This document shows positions 35,527 to 44,725 of a stretch of 64,000 nt of DNA, piece by piece (the stretch's first letter is position 1; each line of letters opens with the position of its first letter). Origin of the DNA: an uncultured Draconibacterium sp. (GTDB taxonomy: Bacteria > Bacteroidota > Bacteroidia > Bacteroidales > Prolixibacteraceae); contig NZ_OY781365.1 of NCBI RefSeq assembly GCF_963676815.1, positions 1,646,501 to 1,710,500 on the forward strand, in the 5' to 3' direction. Under the pieces are notes generated by a model. It was not told the DNA's origin. It did no database searches and saw only the letters and a list, made by a program, of their open reading frames with translations. Made by a program: the position numbers and the translations under genes.

Positions 35527-35534
35527 CAAAGTTA
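35527..35534 (-). promoter_or_regulatory. -7 promoter element of the YwqK-like gene
   Basis: The minus strand reads TAACTTTG, an exact TAnnTTTG match, 50 bp before the start codon; the Pho-box-like repeats begin 29 bp further upstream. Confidence 0.6.
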
Positions 35535-35563
35535 ACATTAAATTTACATTCGGGCATCCTTCG

Positions 35564-35601
35564 TGTAATCTTTTTGTAACATTTATGTAATTTTTACGCA
35601 A
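35564..35601 (-). promoter_or_regulatory. Pho-box-like array, three to four 11-bp units
   Basis: On the plus strand TGTAA starts at 35564, 35575 and 35586, with a degenerate CGCAA at 35597; in the gene's direction this reads TTACA-N6 repeats. The phase is exactly 11 bp. The orientation is opposite to that of the array at 34897. Confidence 0.6.
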
Positions 35602-35631
35602 TCTTAATCTTGATCAGTAAAGTAAGGAGCC

Positions 35632-35662
35632 AAAAAAAGCCCCGGGTTTTCACCCGGAGCTT
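35632..35662 (-). terminator. Intrinsic terminator of the TonB receptor/lipoprotein operon
   Basis: On the minus strand AAGCTCCGGGT pairs with ACCCGGGGCTT (one mismatch or wobble) around a short loop, followed by seven T's. It lies about 85 bp after the 662-aa lipoprotein stop; a small hairpin GGTAGG/CCTACC sits between. Confidence 0.85.
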
Positions 35663-35747
35663 AAGGTAGGCTCTGCAACCTACCTGCCATTAAACACTGC
35701 GTATAGCTTTATATCTTTTCTAAAATCGTGTTCTAATTGATCAACTA

Positions 35748-37736
35748 CTATAAAGTAGCGTCTTTCCATGTCCATCCTGAGATGTCGATGGCATCAGCAT
35801 CTTTTCCTGATGTTAAAGTGTAAGTTTTGGCGTCTGCATCAATTACAGTTCCTACAGCATCTGCTCCATCGATCTGAACATCTGACAGTGCACCTTCAGC
35901 TTTCAGGTCAAGATCAACATCGTAACCACTTAGGTGCAAGCTTGTAATTGTAGCTCCCGATTCTTTTTTGAACTGTAGTCCGGTTCCGCCAACAGTTGAA
36001 ATAGCAGTTACGTTGGTGAATGTTGGATTGTTGTTCACTTTGTCTCCTTCAAACACAGTTGAGAAACCTTCGATAGTGTGCGATACATATGTATTAGTGA
36101 TTCCACCGCTCCAACCTTCAGTCCAGTCGATAGCGTCGTCTTCACAGTTTTCTACATAAATATTGGTAACTGTTGCTGTACCACCAAAGAATTCGATACC
36201 ATCGTCAGATCCGTCGAAAATCGCAAGATTCTCAAGCGTAGTTCCTGATCCAACAGAGTACAATGAAACTCCATTGTATTGTGATTCTTCGTTGATTTGA
36301 GCACCTGTTCCGCGAATTACAAGGTTAGTTACCGAACCTGAATTGTCAGTATCATCAGTACCACCGTAGATAAATCCACCAACTTCAGCTTCTGCATTTT
36401 CGCCGGCAGTAGTTGTTGCTTTTCCACAAATGGTTAAACCACCCCAGTCGCCCGGCTGGCTCAAGTCAGAAGCAATTACAACAGGATCGCTTTCAGTACC
36501 ATTGATAAAGATCTGGCCACCCATCAATACAGCGATGTAAACATCAGTACCGCCGTTATCAGCATGAATTTTGGTGCCTGCAGGAATTGTTAATGAAGCA
36601 CCATCCTGAACGATATAAGAACCTGTTAAACGGTAAACTTTGCTCGGATCTAAAGTTACGTCCGAATCAATGTTTCCATTCAATTCAACAATCTCTGCCA
36701 ATTCAGCGTCAATCCACGACCATGCAGTTGGGTCAACAGTTGCCGGCGCATTGTAAGATTTTGTAGGATCTGCTTCTTCACCATCGATGATTACGTTAGC
36801 CAATGGGCCATCGTCTTTCATATCGATAGTAGTTGCATAACCACTTAACGACAAACCGGTGATGGTCATTCCTGATTCTTTTTTAAACTGTAAAGCAGTA
36901 CCACCAGTTGTAGAAACAGCTGTAAGGTTGTTGATTTTTGGATTATTGTTGTCTTTATCGCCTTCAATCACAGTTGAAAAACCTTCGATAGTGTGCTCAA
37001 CGTAAGCATTGTTTACTGTTCCGCTCCAACCTTCTGTCCAGTCAATAGCATCATCTTCGTTGTTTTGCAAAAACATATTGGTTACAGAAACGGTTCCTCC
37101 GAAGAATTCGATACCATCATCAGAACCATTGATTACAGCAATGTTATTCATAGTTGTTCCAGAACCTAATGCATAACAAGAAACACCGTTGTATTGTGAT
37201 TCTTCGTTTATTTGCGCACCAGTACCTTTAATTACCAGGTATGAAACAGTTCCTGAGTTATCAGCGTCATCATTGCCACCATAAATAAAACCACCAACTT
37301 CAGCTTCTGAATTTGCTCCGGCAGTAGTTGTAGCTTTACCACAAATGGTTAAACCACCCCAGTCGCCAGGATTAGCGTTTGGTGATGACATTACAACAGG
37401 ACTACTTGCAGTACCGTTGATTTCGACTTTACCACCCATTAAAACGGCAAGGTAAACATCAGTACCACCAGCTTCTGCAACAATATTTGTTCCGGCAGGA
37501 ATAGTAAGTGTTACACCATCAGACACAATAAATGAACCGCTAAGATCATACGACATGCTCGCGCTTAATGTATAATCTTCTTCTAATGTTCCGTTCATTA
37601 TACCATTGTCAAGATTTTCAATAACCTCGTCAACTTGCGGAGTTGGAGGAATAACGGGATCATCGTCTGAACAGCTTACAAATACTGCTGTTGCTAAAAA
37701 AGCAAGACCTAAAAATTTGATCAATCGATTTTTCAT
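35748..37736 (-). CDS. Beta-helix surface lipoprotein with an internal tandem duplication
   Basis: 662 residues. MKNRLIKFLGLAFLATAVFVSC is a lipoprotein signal (Cys22) followed by SDDDP, an Asp-rich tether. Two copies of a right-handed beta-helix-like domain follow (about 75-310 and 365-600); both contain PGDWGGLTICGKATTTAG, INEESQYNGVS, GSDDGIEFFGGT, DDAIDWTEGWSG and HTIEGFSTV in the same order, so the duplication is recent. The gene lies 36 bp after a TonB-dependent receptor gene and shares its Pho-box promoter. It probably works with the receptor at the cell surface. A single-copy relative is encoded at 44726-46033. Ligand unknown; phosphate-containing polymer is a guess from context. Confidence 0.85.
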   Translation of the reverse strand: MKNRLIKFLGLAFLATAVFVSCSDDDPVIPPTPQVDEVIENLDNGIMNGTLEEDYTLSASMSYDLSGSFIVSDGVTLTIPAGTNIVAEAGGTDVYLAVLMGGKVEINGTASSPVVMSSPNANPGDWGGLTICGKATTTAGANSEAEVGGFIYGGNDDADNSGTVSYLVIKGTGAQINEESQYNGVSCYALGSGTTMNNIAVINGSDDGIEFFGGTVSVTNMFLQNNEDDAIDWTEGWSGTVNNAYVEHTIEGFSTVIEGDKDNNNPKINNLTAVSTTGGTALQFKKESGMTITGLSLSGYATTIDMKDDGPLANVIIDGEEADPTKSYNAPATVDPTAWSWIDAELAEIVELNGNIDSDVTLDPSKVYRLTGSYIVQDGASLTIPAGTKIHADNGGTDVYIAVLMGGQIFINGTESDPVVIASDLSQPGDWGGLTICGKATTTAGENAEAEVGGFIYGGTDDTDNSGSVTNLVIRGTGAQINEESQYNGVSLYSVGSGTTLENLAIFDGSDDGIEFFGGTATVTNIYVENCEDDAIDWTEGWSGGITNTYVSHTIEGFSTVFEGDKVNNNPTFTNVTAISTVGGTGLQFKKESGATITSLHLSGYDVDLDLKAEGALSDVQIDGADAVGTVIDADAKTYTLTSGKDADAIDISGWTWKDATL

Positions 37737-37772
37737 TTTACTAATTTTTTAATTATTCGTTCTACTAATTTT

Positions 37773-40514
37773 TTAATTCAGATTTATTTTGAGACTTAAA
37801 CTGAGGCTAATACCTTTTTTGTAAGAATTTACAACATCGGTGAATGCTTCACCCGATAAAGGTTTGATTTCCTGTGTTTGCTCGATATCAGGATTTAACA
37901 GGTTTTTTGCTGAAAACTTTACTGCAAAAGTTTTATTGATCACTTTGCTCATTACGAGGTCAACCGTTGTAAATCCTTTTTCAATAATTTCGTTGTTGAA
38001 CAGCGTTGCACTGTTTACAAAGTCTTCAGGAGCACCCAACGCCAGAATTTTATCCGATGAATAGTTACCGGTTAAAGTGGCCTGAAATTCATTTTCGGTG
38101 TTGGTTGAATAACTTAAAGCACCGTTAAAAATAAATCCGGCAGCTCCCTGTAATTCAGTTTCAGTTTTACTATTGTATTGGAAAATATCGTACAGATCCT
38201 GGTTGTGCCACATTTTTGTAGCGTTCAAAGTCATATTCAAATCAGGTGTCCCGGTAGTTTCTGCTTTAATAATATCGAAACGGGCCTCCGCTTCCACACC
38301 GTAAACGTCGGCACGTTCGCCGGTATTGGCAAAGTAAAAGTTACCCGACGATCCGCGTGTTTGTGCCATGTTAATCGGGTCGTTTATCATTTTGTAGAAA
38401 CCGGTGACCGAGAACAGTTCTCCGCGATCAGGGAAAAATTCCCATTTCAGGTCGAAGTTGTAATTATCTGATTTTATCAGGTCGGGATTACCTTTTGTTA
38501 CACGGCCTGTTGGGGAAACATATTCGAAGGGTGCTAATTCCTTAAACTCAGGAAGTGTGATAGTTTTACTGGCTACCAATCGAATCGAATGTTTTTCGTT
38601 AGCCTGGTATTTCAACATCAATGCAGGCAAAATATTATCGTATGATTCATTAAGGCCACCAACTCTTCCAACATAGTTGGTAACATTCCAGTTAACTTTT
38701 AAATCATCGCGTTCGTAACGTACACCAACATTTCCGCTAAGTTTATCCTTGCCGAAATCAACATTTAAGTATCCGGCATAAACATCTAATGTTGCATCAT
38801 AATAATCAGGATCAACTTCGCGTACTCTCAGTTCACCGTTATCGTACATATTGAGATTTAATAACGCTTCGTCAATGTTGTCGATTGATTGTACAGTTAC
38901 ATTCTTTGCTCTAACACCGTATGGAAGCGAATAAAAATCTCTGCTTTTCATTCTGAAGTTTCCACCAATATTTAGCTTCAGTGTTTTATCATCTTCATCA
39001 ATAAAAGTGATAATATCTTTCAGGTAACCATTCAATTCATCATCGCTGATGGTTTGCATCGATTTCTTTTGCTGGAAGTCGCCTACGTAGGCAAAACCAA
39101 CTGTATTCTCATCAAGCATATTCACTTCGTTGTGAATGCGGTTTGGTTCATCAGCGTCAACCATGTTGTAGCCAACAGCCCACTCTACCTTGTTTTTCTC
39201 GGTGATATTATGTGTGCCAAGCAACTGGTTAATAATAATCTGTGTTTCTTTTAAGTTCTGGTCGCGGGTAAACGCAGCTTCTTGCTGAGGCAACTGGTCG
39301 TAAGCATAACCTTCACCGTTTCTACCCTGCTCGTACAATTGGTCAACAGTTTTAAAAATCACCATAGTATTGTAATTCAAAGAGTGATCGGTATTAAAAT
39401 CGTAAGTAAGGTTTAGCAATCCTGTGGTATTGTATTCTGTTTGAAATGTTTCGGCATCGGTGTACGAGTTATCCAAAACATTCGAACGGTATTTACGGTA
39501 AACACCATTGCGGTATTCAAAATCGTTTGAATGTGAAAGTGTGGCAAAAACGGAAAAGTCGTTATTAAATAACTCAAACTTTTTGCCTCCCATTAAAGAC
39601 AAGCCCCTGTTTAAAGGAAATTTCTGATCTTCGGTATTCCAGCTTTGGTATTTAATGGCATCGCCGGGAGCATACGTTCTGCTGTAATTACCAAACAGGT
39701 TTATATCGTTGATGTTTTGTGTAGCTTTAAAAGCCCCAAAATTTCCATCTTTTAAAACGTTTGTCGAACTACCTGTTGAAGCTTCAATTTCGATTTTCTC
39801 TGAGTAGGTTTTTGAACCAATATTTACAGCTCCCGAAGCCTGGTCGCCGTAGGTTTCAACCGAAAAGGTTTTGTTGATTCCAACATTACCAATAATGTCT
39901 GTTGAAAACATATTCAGATCGATGTTTTTCTTTTCTACATCATCAGACGGAATTGGCAAACCGTTCATCGTTGTTGTTAAATAACGGTCGCCCAATCCAC
40001 GGATATAAATATCGCCACTACCTTCGTTTTTGGTAACACCCGAAATTTTTGATGTTGCTGAAGCAGCGTCAGAAATGCCGAGGCTCGACATCCTTTTCGA
40101 CCCAATACTTTCTTTAATACCCGAAGCGTTTTTCTGATCGATAAGCAACATGGCTTCCGATTCGCGCTTGGCTTTTGCAACTACCTGAACACCTTCAATT
40201 TCCAAAGTTGCCGGAGCCAAATCAACATTTAACATTGTTTCCTGACCGGCGGTAACTTCAACCTGAAATTCCTGTGTGTCATACGAAATAAACGAAACCG
40301 CAATAGTATGCGTTCCCGCTGTTACATTTGGGATTACATAATTTCCATCAAAATCAGTAATTGTCCCCTGTGTTGTTCCTTTAATTAAAACAGTGGTCCC
40401 GATTAGAGCCTCTTTTGTTTTGGCATCGGTTACAGTTCCTTTAATTGTTCCTGTTTGTGCTGTAACCACTAAACCCTGAATTAGCAGCAGAATGCTAATA
40501 ATCAATCTATTCAT
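37773..40514 (-). CDS. TonB-dependent receptor (Pho-linked, receptor 1)
   Basis: 913 residues. Signal peptide (1-19, ending VTAQ), then a CarboxypepD_reg-like domain (about 22-110; TIKGTVTDAKTKEALIGTTV), a plug domain (about 120-240; IYIRGLGDRYLTTTMNGLPIP) and a 22-strand barrel ending in KINLN. It imports a large substrate across the outer membrane using TonB energy. The downstream lipoprotein gene starts 36 bp later. There is no SusD partner. A four-unit Pho-box-like array lies upstream, and a PhoR/PhoB-type system is encoded next door, so a phosphorus compound is the likely cargo (inference). Confidence 0.92.
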   Translation of the reverse strand: MNRLIISILLLIQGLVVTAQTGTIKGTVTDAKTKEALIGTTVLIKGTTQGTITDFDGNYVIPNVTAGTHTIAVSFISYDTQEFQVEVTAGQETMLNVDLAPATLEIEGVQVVAKAKRESEAMLLIDQKNASGIKESIGSKRMSSLGISDAASATSKISGVTKNEGSGDIYIRGLGDRYLTTTMNGLPIPSDDVEKKNIDLNMFSTDIIGNVGINKTFSVETYGDQASGAVNIGSKTYSEKIEIEASTGSSTNVLKDGNFGAFKATQNINDINLFGNYSRTYAPGDAIKYQSWNTEDQKFPLNRGLSLMGGKKFELFNNDFSVFATLSHSNDFEYRNGVYRKYRSNVLDNSYTDAETFQTEYNTTGLLNLTYDFNTDHSLNYNTMVIFKTVDQLYEQGRNGEGYAYDQLPQQEAAFTRDQNLKETQIIINQLLGTHNITEKNKVEWAVGYNMVDADEPNRIHNEVNMLDENTVGFAYVGDFQQKKSMQTISDDELNGYLKDIITFIDEDDKTLKLNIGGNFRMKSRDFYSLPYGVRAKNVTVQSIDNIDEALLNLNMYDNGELRVREVDPDYYDATLDVYAGYLNVDFGKDKLSGNVGVRYERDDLKVNWNVTNYVGRVGGLNESYDNILPALMLKYQANEKHSIRLVASKTITLPEFKELAPFEYVSPTGRVTKGNPDLIKSDNYNFDLKWEFFPDRGELFSVTGFYKMINDPINMAQTRGSSGNFYFANTGERADVYGVEAEARFDIIKAETTGTPDLNMTLNATKMWHNQDLYDIFQYNSKTETELQGAAGFIFNGALSYSTNTENEFQATLTGNYSSDKILALGAPEDFVNSATLFNNEIIEKGFTTVDLVMSKVINKTFAVKFSAKNLLNPDIEQTQEIKPLSGEAFTDVVNSYKKGISLSLSLKINLN

Positions 40515-40562
40515 AACTTTAACTTGCAGTGTTAATGACTATTTTCTTTTGTTATTCAGCGG

Positions 40563-40570
40563 CAAAGCAA
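40563..40570 (-). promoter_or_regulatory. -7-like element of TonB receptor 1
   Basis: The minus strand reads TTGCTTTG, one mismatch to TAnnTTTG, 49 bp before the start and exactly 11 bp from the Pho-box-like repeats, the same geometry as at 34878/34897. A weak -7 fits an activator-dependent promoter. Confidence 0.4.
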
Positions 40571-40581
40571 AACCTTTAATA

Positions 40582-40625
40582 TTACAGCAGGATTAATCCT
40601 CATTTAAACTATTATTACATTTGCT
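40582..40625 (-). promoter_or_regulatory. Pho-box-like array, four 11-bp units
   Basis: TTACA at 40582, TTAAT at 40593, TTAAA at 40604 and TTACA at 40615, all exactly 11 bp apart on the plus strand. The outer two units match the motif fully and the inner two partly. The rest of the 261-bp gap to 40776 is A/T-rich with further TGTAA words but no clear phase. Confidence 0.5.
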
Positions 40626-40775
40626 TAATCAAAATGTAATAACACAGCAAGCCCTTGAATATCGGCCTGTTACAGCAGTTTGACATAAGTTTTCCGGATA
40701 GACAAACAGGAAATTGAATGTAAATTGTAAAGGATTGGGGTAAACTAAATGTAAACTTTTAGCGAATTAATAACC

Positions 40776-42545
40776 CTACTCTTTTGAAAGCGAAAACAGA
40801 AACTCAACACCGCCTTTTTGCCTGTTTTTAACTGACACGCTCCCTTTGTGCAGCGTAATGGCATTTTTCACAATTGCCAATCCAAGTCCGGTTCCGCCTT
40901 TTGCGCGCGACCGCCCTTTATCAACCCTGTAAAAACGCTCGAACAATCGCGGCAGGTGAGCTTCGGGGATTTCAGAGCCTGAGTTAAAAAATGAGAAGTA
41001 GTAATAATTATCGTCCTGATGATAACAACGTATATGAATTTGGATTCCCTTGCCACCATAATTTATTGCATTTTCCATCAGGTTTTGGAAAACGGAGAAT
41101 AGCAGGGATTCGTTTCCGTTTATAACTGTTTCAGGTTCTACGTCTTCAATAAAATCAATGTTGTTATCCTCAATTTTACTTTGAAAATACTCGTAAATAT
41201 CGTCGCATACTTTTTTTAGGTCAACTTGCTTCATTTCAAACAATTCGCCGGCATCCTCAATATTGTTAATGAGCGAAACATCGTTAATTAATGTTGTTAA
41301 ACGCTCCGACTGAAAAAAGGCTTTTTCGAGAAAGTACCTTAGTTTTTCGGGGGGTATCGGCCAGTTATCGAGAATAGTTTCAAGGTATCCGCGAATTGAG
41401 GATAGCGGGGTTTTTAGTTCGTGTGCAATGTTCGATGTAAGTTGCTGTTTTAATAGGCGGCGCTTTTCTAAACGGGTAACATCGGTAATTACCACCTCAA
41501 AACTTTTATCGGCAAAAATAATCGCCTGTATTTTGTAGTACTTTTCGTTTTTCGATACGGTATAAACCAATTGCGGCAGTTTGTCGCTTTTCCCGAAGTC
41601 AGGATTAACCGTTTCCCGATTTATAAACTTATTTAGTTTTTCAAATTCGGGCAACTTCAAAATTTTACTTGAAGATGTCACCTCCTTTTTCGACATGAGG
41701 TTTACAATTTGCACAAAACGCCCGTTTGAAAGGGTGATTTTTCGTTTTTCCGAAAAGAAAGCAATGGCCTCGTCGAGCGCATCAAGGTGGTTAAATAATT
41801 TTTCCCGTTCGGTAGACAGGTCATCTTTTGTTTTCTTCAGGTTATTATAAATGGTAATAATCTGCGAACTGATGATACCCAACTCATTTTCAGGAAATTC
41901 ATTGTCATACTCTACCAGCTCATTGTTTCCTGCTTTTAAAGCAAAGTCTTTTAGCTTTTTAATTGTTCCCGACAGGCGAAGTGTTACCAAAGTTAACAGC
42001 AGCCCAATAAATAAGAACAAGCCAATGATAAACACAATAAAAATACGACTGGTTTTTAGAAAATCTTTTACCTCAACATCGTAAACCAGTGCGGCGCGCA
42101 CAAAATACTTCGGGTATTGTTTGGCGTAATAGTAAAACTCTTGTTTTGTTGTTGCCGACACGCGAATGTTTGCTCCAATTCCGTGGTCGGTCGCTTTTTG
42201 AATTTCGGGCCGGTGAAGATGATTCTCCATTTCCTGATAGTCGTCTACAAAACTATCGTAAAGAACCTTCCCTGTTTTGTCGATAACCGTTATACGGGTA
42301 TTGCTTTGCGGAAACAAATTGACCACTTCGGCAACCTGATCGAAATTTTTTGTGGCAAATAATTCATTCTGCTCAATAAACCGGTAGGTAATTTCTGAGG
42401 TATTATCCAGTAAAGCTTCAAGCTGCGAGGCCCGAAAGTCCTTTTCGCGCTGGTACTGGTATACCAAAACTGTAGCGGTAAATATTACAAATATTACGCT
42501 GTAATAGAAAAATATTTGAGCGCTAAAGTTTTTCTTCACTGACAA
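40776..42545 (-). CDS. PhoR-type sensor histidine kinase (system 1)
   Basis: 589 residues. A membrane helix (about 10-28), an extracytoplasmic sensor of about 140 residues, a second helix (about 167-190), a HAMP-like linker, a PAS-like region (about 255-355), then HisKA with phospho-acceptor His in NIAHELKTPLSS (about 380) and HATPase with NAINYGGKG (N box), GGTGLGLAIVKN (G2). It phosphorylates the response regulator encoded 15 bp upstream of it. Located between TonB receptor 1 and the Pho porin, it is probably a phosphate-starvation sensor, but the signal is not shown by sequence. Confidence 0.9.
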   Translation of the reverse strand: MSVKKNFSAQIFFYYSVIFVIFTATVLVYQYQREKDFRASQLEALLDNTSEITYRFIEQNELFATKNFDQVAEVVNLFPQSNTRITVIDKTGKVLYDSFVDDYQEMENHLHRPEIQKATDHGIGANIRVSATTKQEFYYYAKQYPKYFVRAALVYDVEVKDFLKTSRIFIVFIIGLFLFIGLLLTLVTLRLSGTIKKLKDFALKAGNNELVEYDNEFPENELGIISSQIITIYNNLKKTKDDLSTEREKLFNHLDALDEAIAFFSEKRKITLSNGRFVQIVNLMSKKEVTSSSKILKLPEFEKLNKFINRETVNPDFGKSDKLPQLVYTVSKNEKYYKIQAIIFADKSFEVVITDVTRLEKRRLLKQQLTSNIAHELKTPLSSIRGYLETILDNWPIPPEKLRYFLEKAFFQSERLTTLINDVSLINNIEDAGELFEMKQVDLKKVCDDIYEYFQSKIEDNNIDFIEDVEPETVINGNESLLFSVFQNLMENAINYGGKGIQIHIRCYHQDDNYYYFSFFNSGSEIPEAHLPRLFERFYRVDKGRSRAKGGTGLGLAIVKNAITLHKGSVSVKNRQKGGVEFLFSLSKE

Positions 42546-42560
42546 TTTATTGCGTTTTTG

Positions 42561-43238
42561 TTATTGAAAACAATAACCGTAACCTGATTTTCCTTTGATG
42601 TTTGCCCCGTAGTCGCCGATTTTTTTGCGTAAGCGTGCAATATTAACATCCACATTTCTTTCGGTTACAATTACATCGTCTTTCCAAATTCGTTTTAAAA
42701 TTTCTTCGCGGCTAATGTATTGTCCCATATTTTTCATTAGCAGCGATAAAATTTCGTACTCTTTGCGGGTAAGGTTTACAGGGTCGCCCTCAATGGTTGT
42801 GGCTTTTTTCTTAAAATCAATTTTAAGTTCTTTATACACCACTTTTTTCGATTCTTCGTCGGCTTTTAATCCACGTTTTAAAATGGCTTTAATCCGGGCA
42901 ACTACCTCTTTAATCGAGAATGGTTTTGAAATGTAATCGTCGGCACCTACATTAAAACCGGTAAGAATATCGTTTTCCTCTACTTTTGCAGTTAAAAATA
43001 TAATTGGCACCTGTAGTTTACGGTCTTTACGGATGATGTTGGCTACTTTATATCCCGACAAACCTTCCATCATAACGTCCAGCAGGATGAGATGATATTC
43101 CTCAAGCGGCATTTCCAATGCTTCTTCTCCCGAATTGGCAATATCTATTGTAAATCCCTCACTTTCAAGGTTGAACTGCAAAATTTCGCAGAGATCTTTT
43201 TCGTCGTCAACAATTAAAATTTTGTGATTGTCTTCCAT
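42561..43238 (-). CDS. PhoB/OmpR-type response regulator (system 1)
   Basis: 225 residues from MEDNHKIL; the three codons upstream start with TTG and are not needed. The receiver domain has the acidic pocket DDEKD, phospho-acceptor Asp in ILLDVMMEG (about 54), Thr in FLTAK and Lys in ISKPFS. The C-terminal winged helix carries TRKEYEILSLL and VTERNVDVNIARLRKKIG. It binds DNA as a dimer on direct repeats, which matches the 11-bp repeats found in this island. It is co-transcribed with its kinase and divergent from the porin gene. Confidence 0.92.
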   Translation of the reverse strand: MEDNHKILIVDDEKDLCEILQFNLESEGFTIDIANSGEEALEMPLEEYHLILLDVMMEGLSGYKVANIIRKDRKLQVPIIFLTAKVEENDILTGFNVGADDYISKPFSIKEVVARIKAILKRGLKADEESKKVVYKELKIDFKKKATTIEGDPVNLTRKEYEILSLLMKNMGQYISREEILKRIWKDDVIVTERNVDVNIARLRKKIGDYGANIKGKSGYGYCFQ

Positions 43239-43389
43239 ATTGACCAATTTATGGGAATGATGTGAATAATGGCGTATTTAAAAATATGTAGTGCTTTCTA
43301 ATAAAGTGGAAAAATAGTAAAAATACTCGAATTATTAAGGAACGGTTAACCACATTAAAAAGCAATTTCATCCAACATTCGAATTAATA

Positions 43390-43455
43390 TTACCTGTAAG
43401 TTATCAAGCAATTACATTTTTATTACATTTTTATTACATTTCAATTACTTTTATA
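43390..43455 (+). promoter_or_regulatory. Pho-box-like array, up to six 11-bp units
   Basis: TTACA at 43412, 43423 and 43434 and TTACT at 43445 (units ATTACATTTTT, ATTACATTTTT, ATTACATTTCA, ATTACTTTTAT), preceded in phase by TTATC at 43401 and TTACC at 43390. This is the longest and cleanest such array in the window and lies between the divergent PhoB-type regulator and the porin gene. Confidence 0.7.
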
Positions 43456-43506
43456 CAAATACCTATTACAGAGCAATTAAGAATGAATTACACTTTGATT
43501 AAAAAT

Positions 43507-43514
43507 TATATTTG
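43507..43514 (+). promoter_or_regulatory. -7 promoter element of the porin operon
   Basis: TATATTTG, an exact TAnnTTTG match. It lies 52 bp after the Pho-box-like array and leaves a leader of about 200 nt before the porin ATG at 43716. A 42-codon ORF (43583-43711) ends 4 bp before that ATG, but I see no support that it is translated. Confidence 0.5.
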
Positions 43515-43715
43515 CATCCGATTTTATAAACACTGCGTATGAACCGGCTTGAGAAAATTCTGTAATCTGCAACAGAAACCTCATGCAAGTTACCTACGAT
43601 GCTAAAAAACAGACTTTAAATCGTATGAAACGAGTATTTAGCTTTATTCCCCTCCGGGCTCTGGTTAAATGGCAAGTTGCATATGGTACCATTGAAATCT
43701 ATCAATTTTAATCAT

Positions 43716-44714
43716 ATGAAAAAGACTTTAGTAATTATTGCCCTGATGGTAGTTTTCATCAATCGGGGTTTTGCCCAGGATGACGAGTTTGTTCCGTCAG
43801 GCTCTGGATTTGCAACTATTTTTGCGAACTTCCACCATGGAGTTACCAACGCATCAAGCGACGAATCGGCGTTTGAATTGGTGCGCGGCTATTTGGGTTA
43901 CGAATACAATTTCAGCCCAAACTTTTATGCTAAAATAAACCTCGATATTGGTAGCCCCGAAGACCTTTCGGAGTACGCCAAATCGCGTCGGTATGCCTAT
44001 TTTAAAAATGCCTACCTGCGTTATTCCAAGGGGAAACTACAAGTTGAATTCGGATTGATTGGCTTAAAGCAATTTAAGCAAATGGAAAAAGTGTGGGAAC
44101 GACGCTACCTGATGAAAACCCTGGCCGACGAAAACAAGCTGGGCGCTTCGGCCGACCTTGGAATGAATATTAACTATACAATCTCGGATGTGTGGGATGT
44201 AGATTTTACCATTGCAAACGGCGAAGGTTACAACAACATTCAAAGCGATGGTGTTTTTAAATATGCTGTTGGTACCAGTATTCAGTTCCTCGAAAATTTT
44301 AGTTCGCGATTGTATTACGACTATACCAGCGACGACATTTCCCAATCAACCTATCATGCATTTCTTTCGTATGATTTTAACGGAAAAGCGAATTTGGCCG
44401 GCGAAGGAATTTACCGCGAAAACGATGGCTGGGACAAAGACTACAACCGCTATGGATTTTCGTTGTACGGAAAATACAATATTAACGAACGTTACCAGCT
44501 ATTTGCCCGCTACGATAAAATAAGTTCGAACAAATTAGATGGCGAGGAAAACCCGTGGAACCTGTCGGATGACGGAAGTGCGCTGGTTGCCGGGCTTCAG
44601 TTTCAGCCCATTAAAAACATCAAGTTTGCTTTAAACTACCAGGATTGGGTACCTTATGCTGCCAATGCTGATACCAAAGCATTTATTTACCTAAACCTTG
44701 AAGTTAAACTTTAA
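43716..44714 (+). CDS. OprP/OprO-like porin
   Basis: 332 residues from MKKTLVIIALM; 13 codons upstream are open but the signal peptide starts here and ends GFAQ. The mature protein is a 16- to 18-strand barrel in the style of phosphate-selective porin O/P: SAFELVRGYLGYEYNFSPNF, FKNAYLRYSKGKLQVEFGL shortened as the early strands, and LVAGLQFQPIKNIKFALNYQ near the end. It should allow diffusion of phosphate or small phosphorylated compounds across the outer membrane. It lies 11 bp before a beta-helix lipoprotein gene and behind the strongest Pho-box-like array. Confidence 0.85.
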   Translation: MKKTLVIIALMVVFINRGFAQDDEFVPSGSGFATIFANFHHGVTNASSDESAFELVRGYLGYEYNFSPNFYAKINLDIGSPEDLSEYAKSRRYAYFKNAYLRYSKGKLQVEFGLIGLKQFKQMEKVWERRYLMKTLADENKLGASADLGMNINYTISDVWDVDFTIANGEGYNNIQSDGVFKYAVGTSIQFLENFSSRLYYDYTSDDISQSTYHAFLSYDFNGKANLAGEGIYRENDGWDKDYNRYGFSLYGKYNINERYQLFARYDKISSNKLDGEENPWNLSDDGSALVAGLQFQPIKNIKFALNYQDWVPYAANADTKAFIYLNLEVKL

Positions 44715-44725
44715 AATCAGCACAG

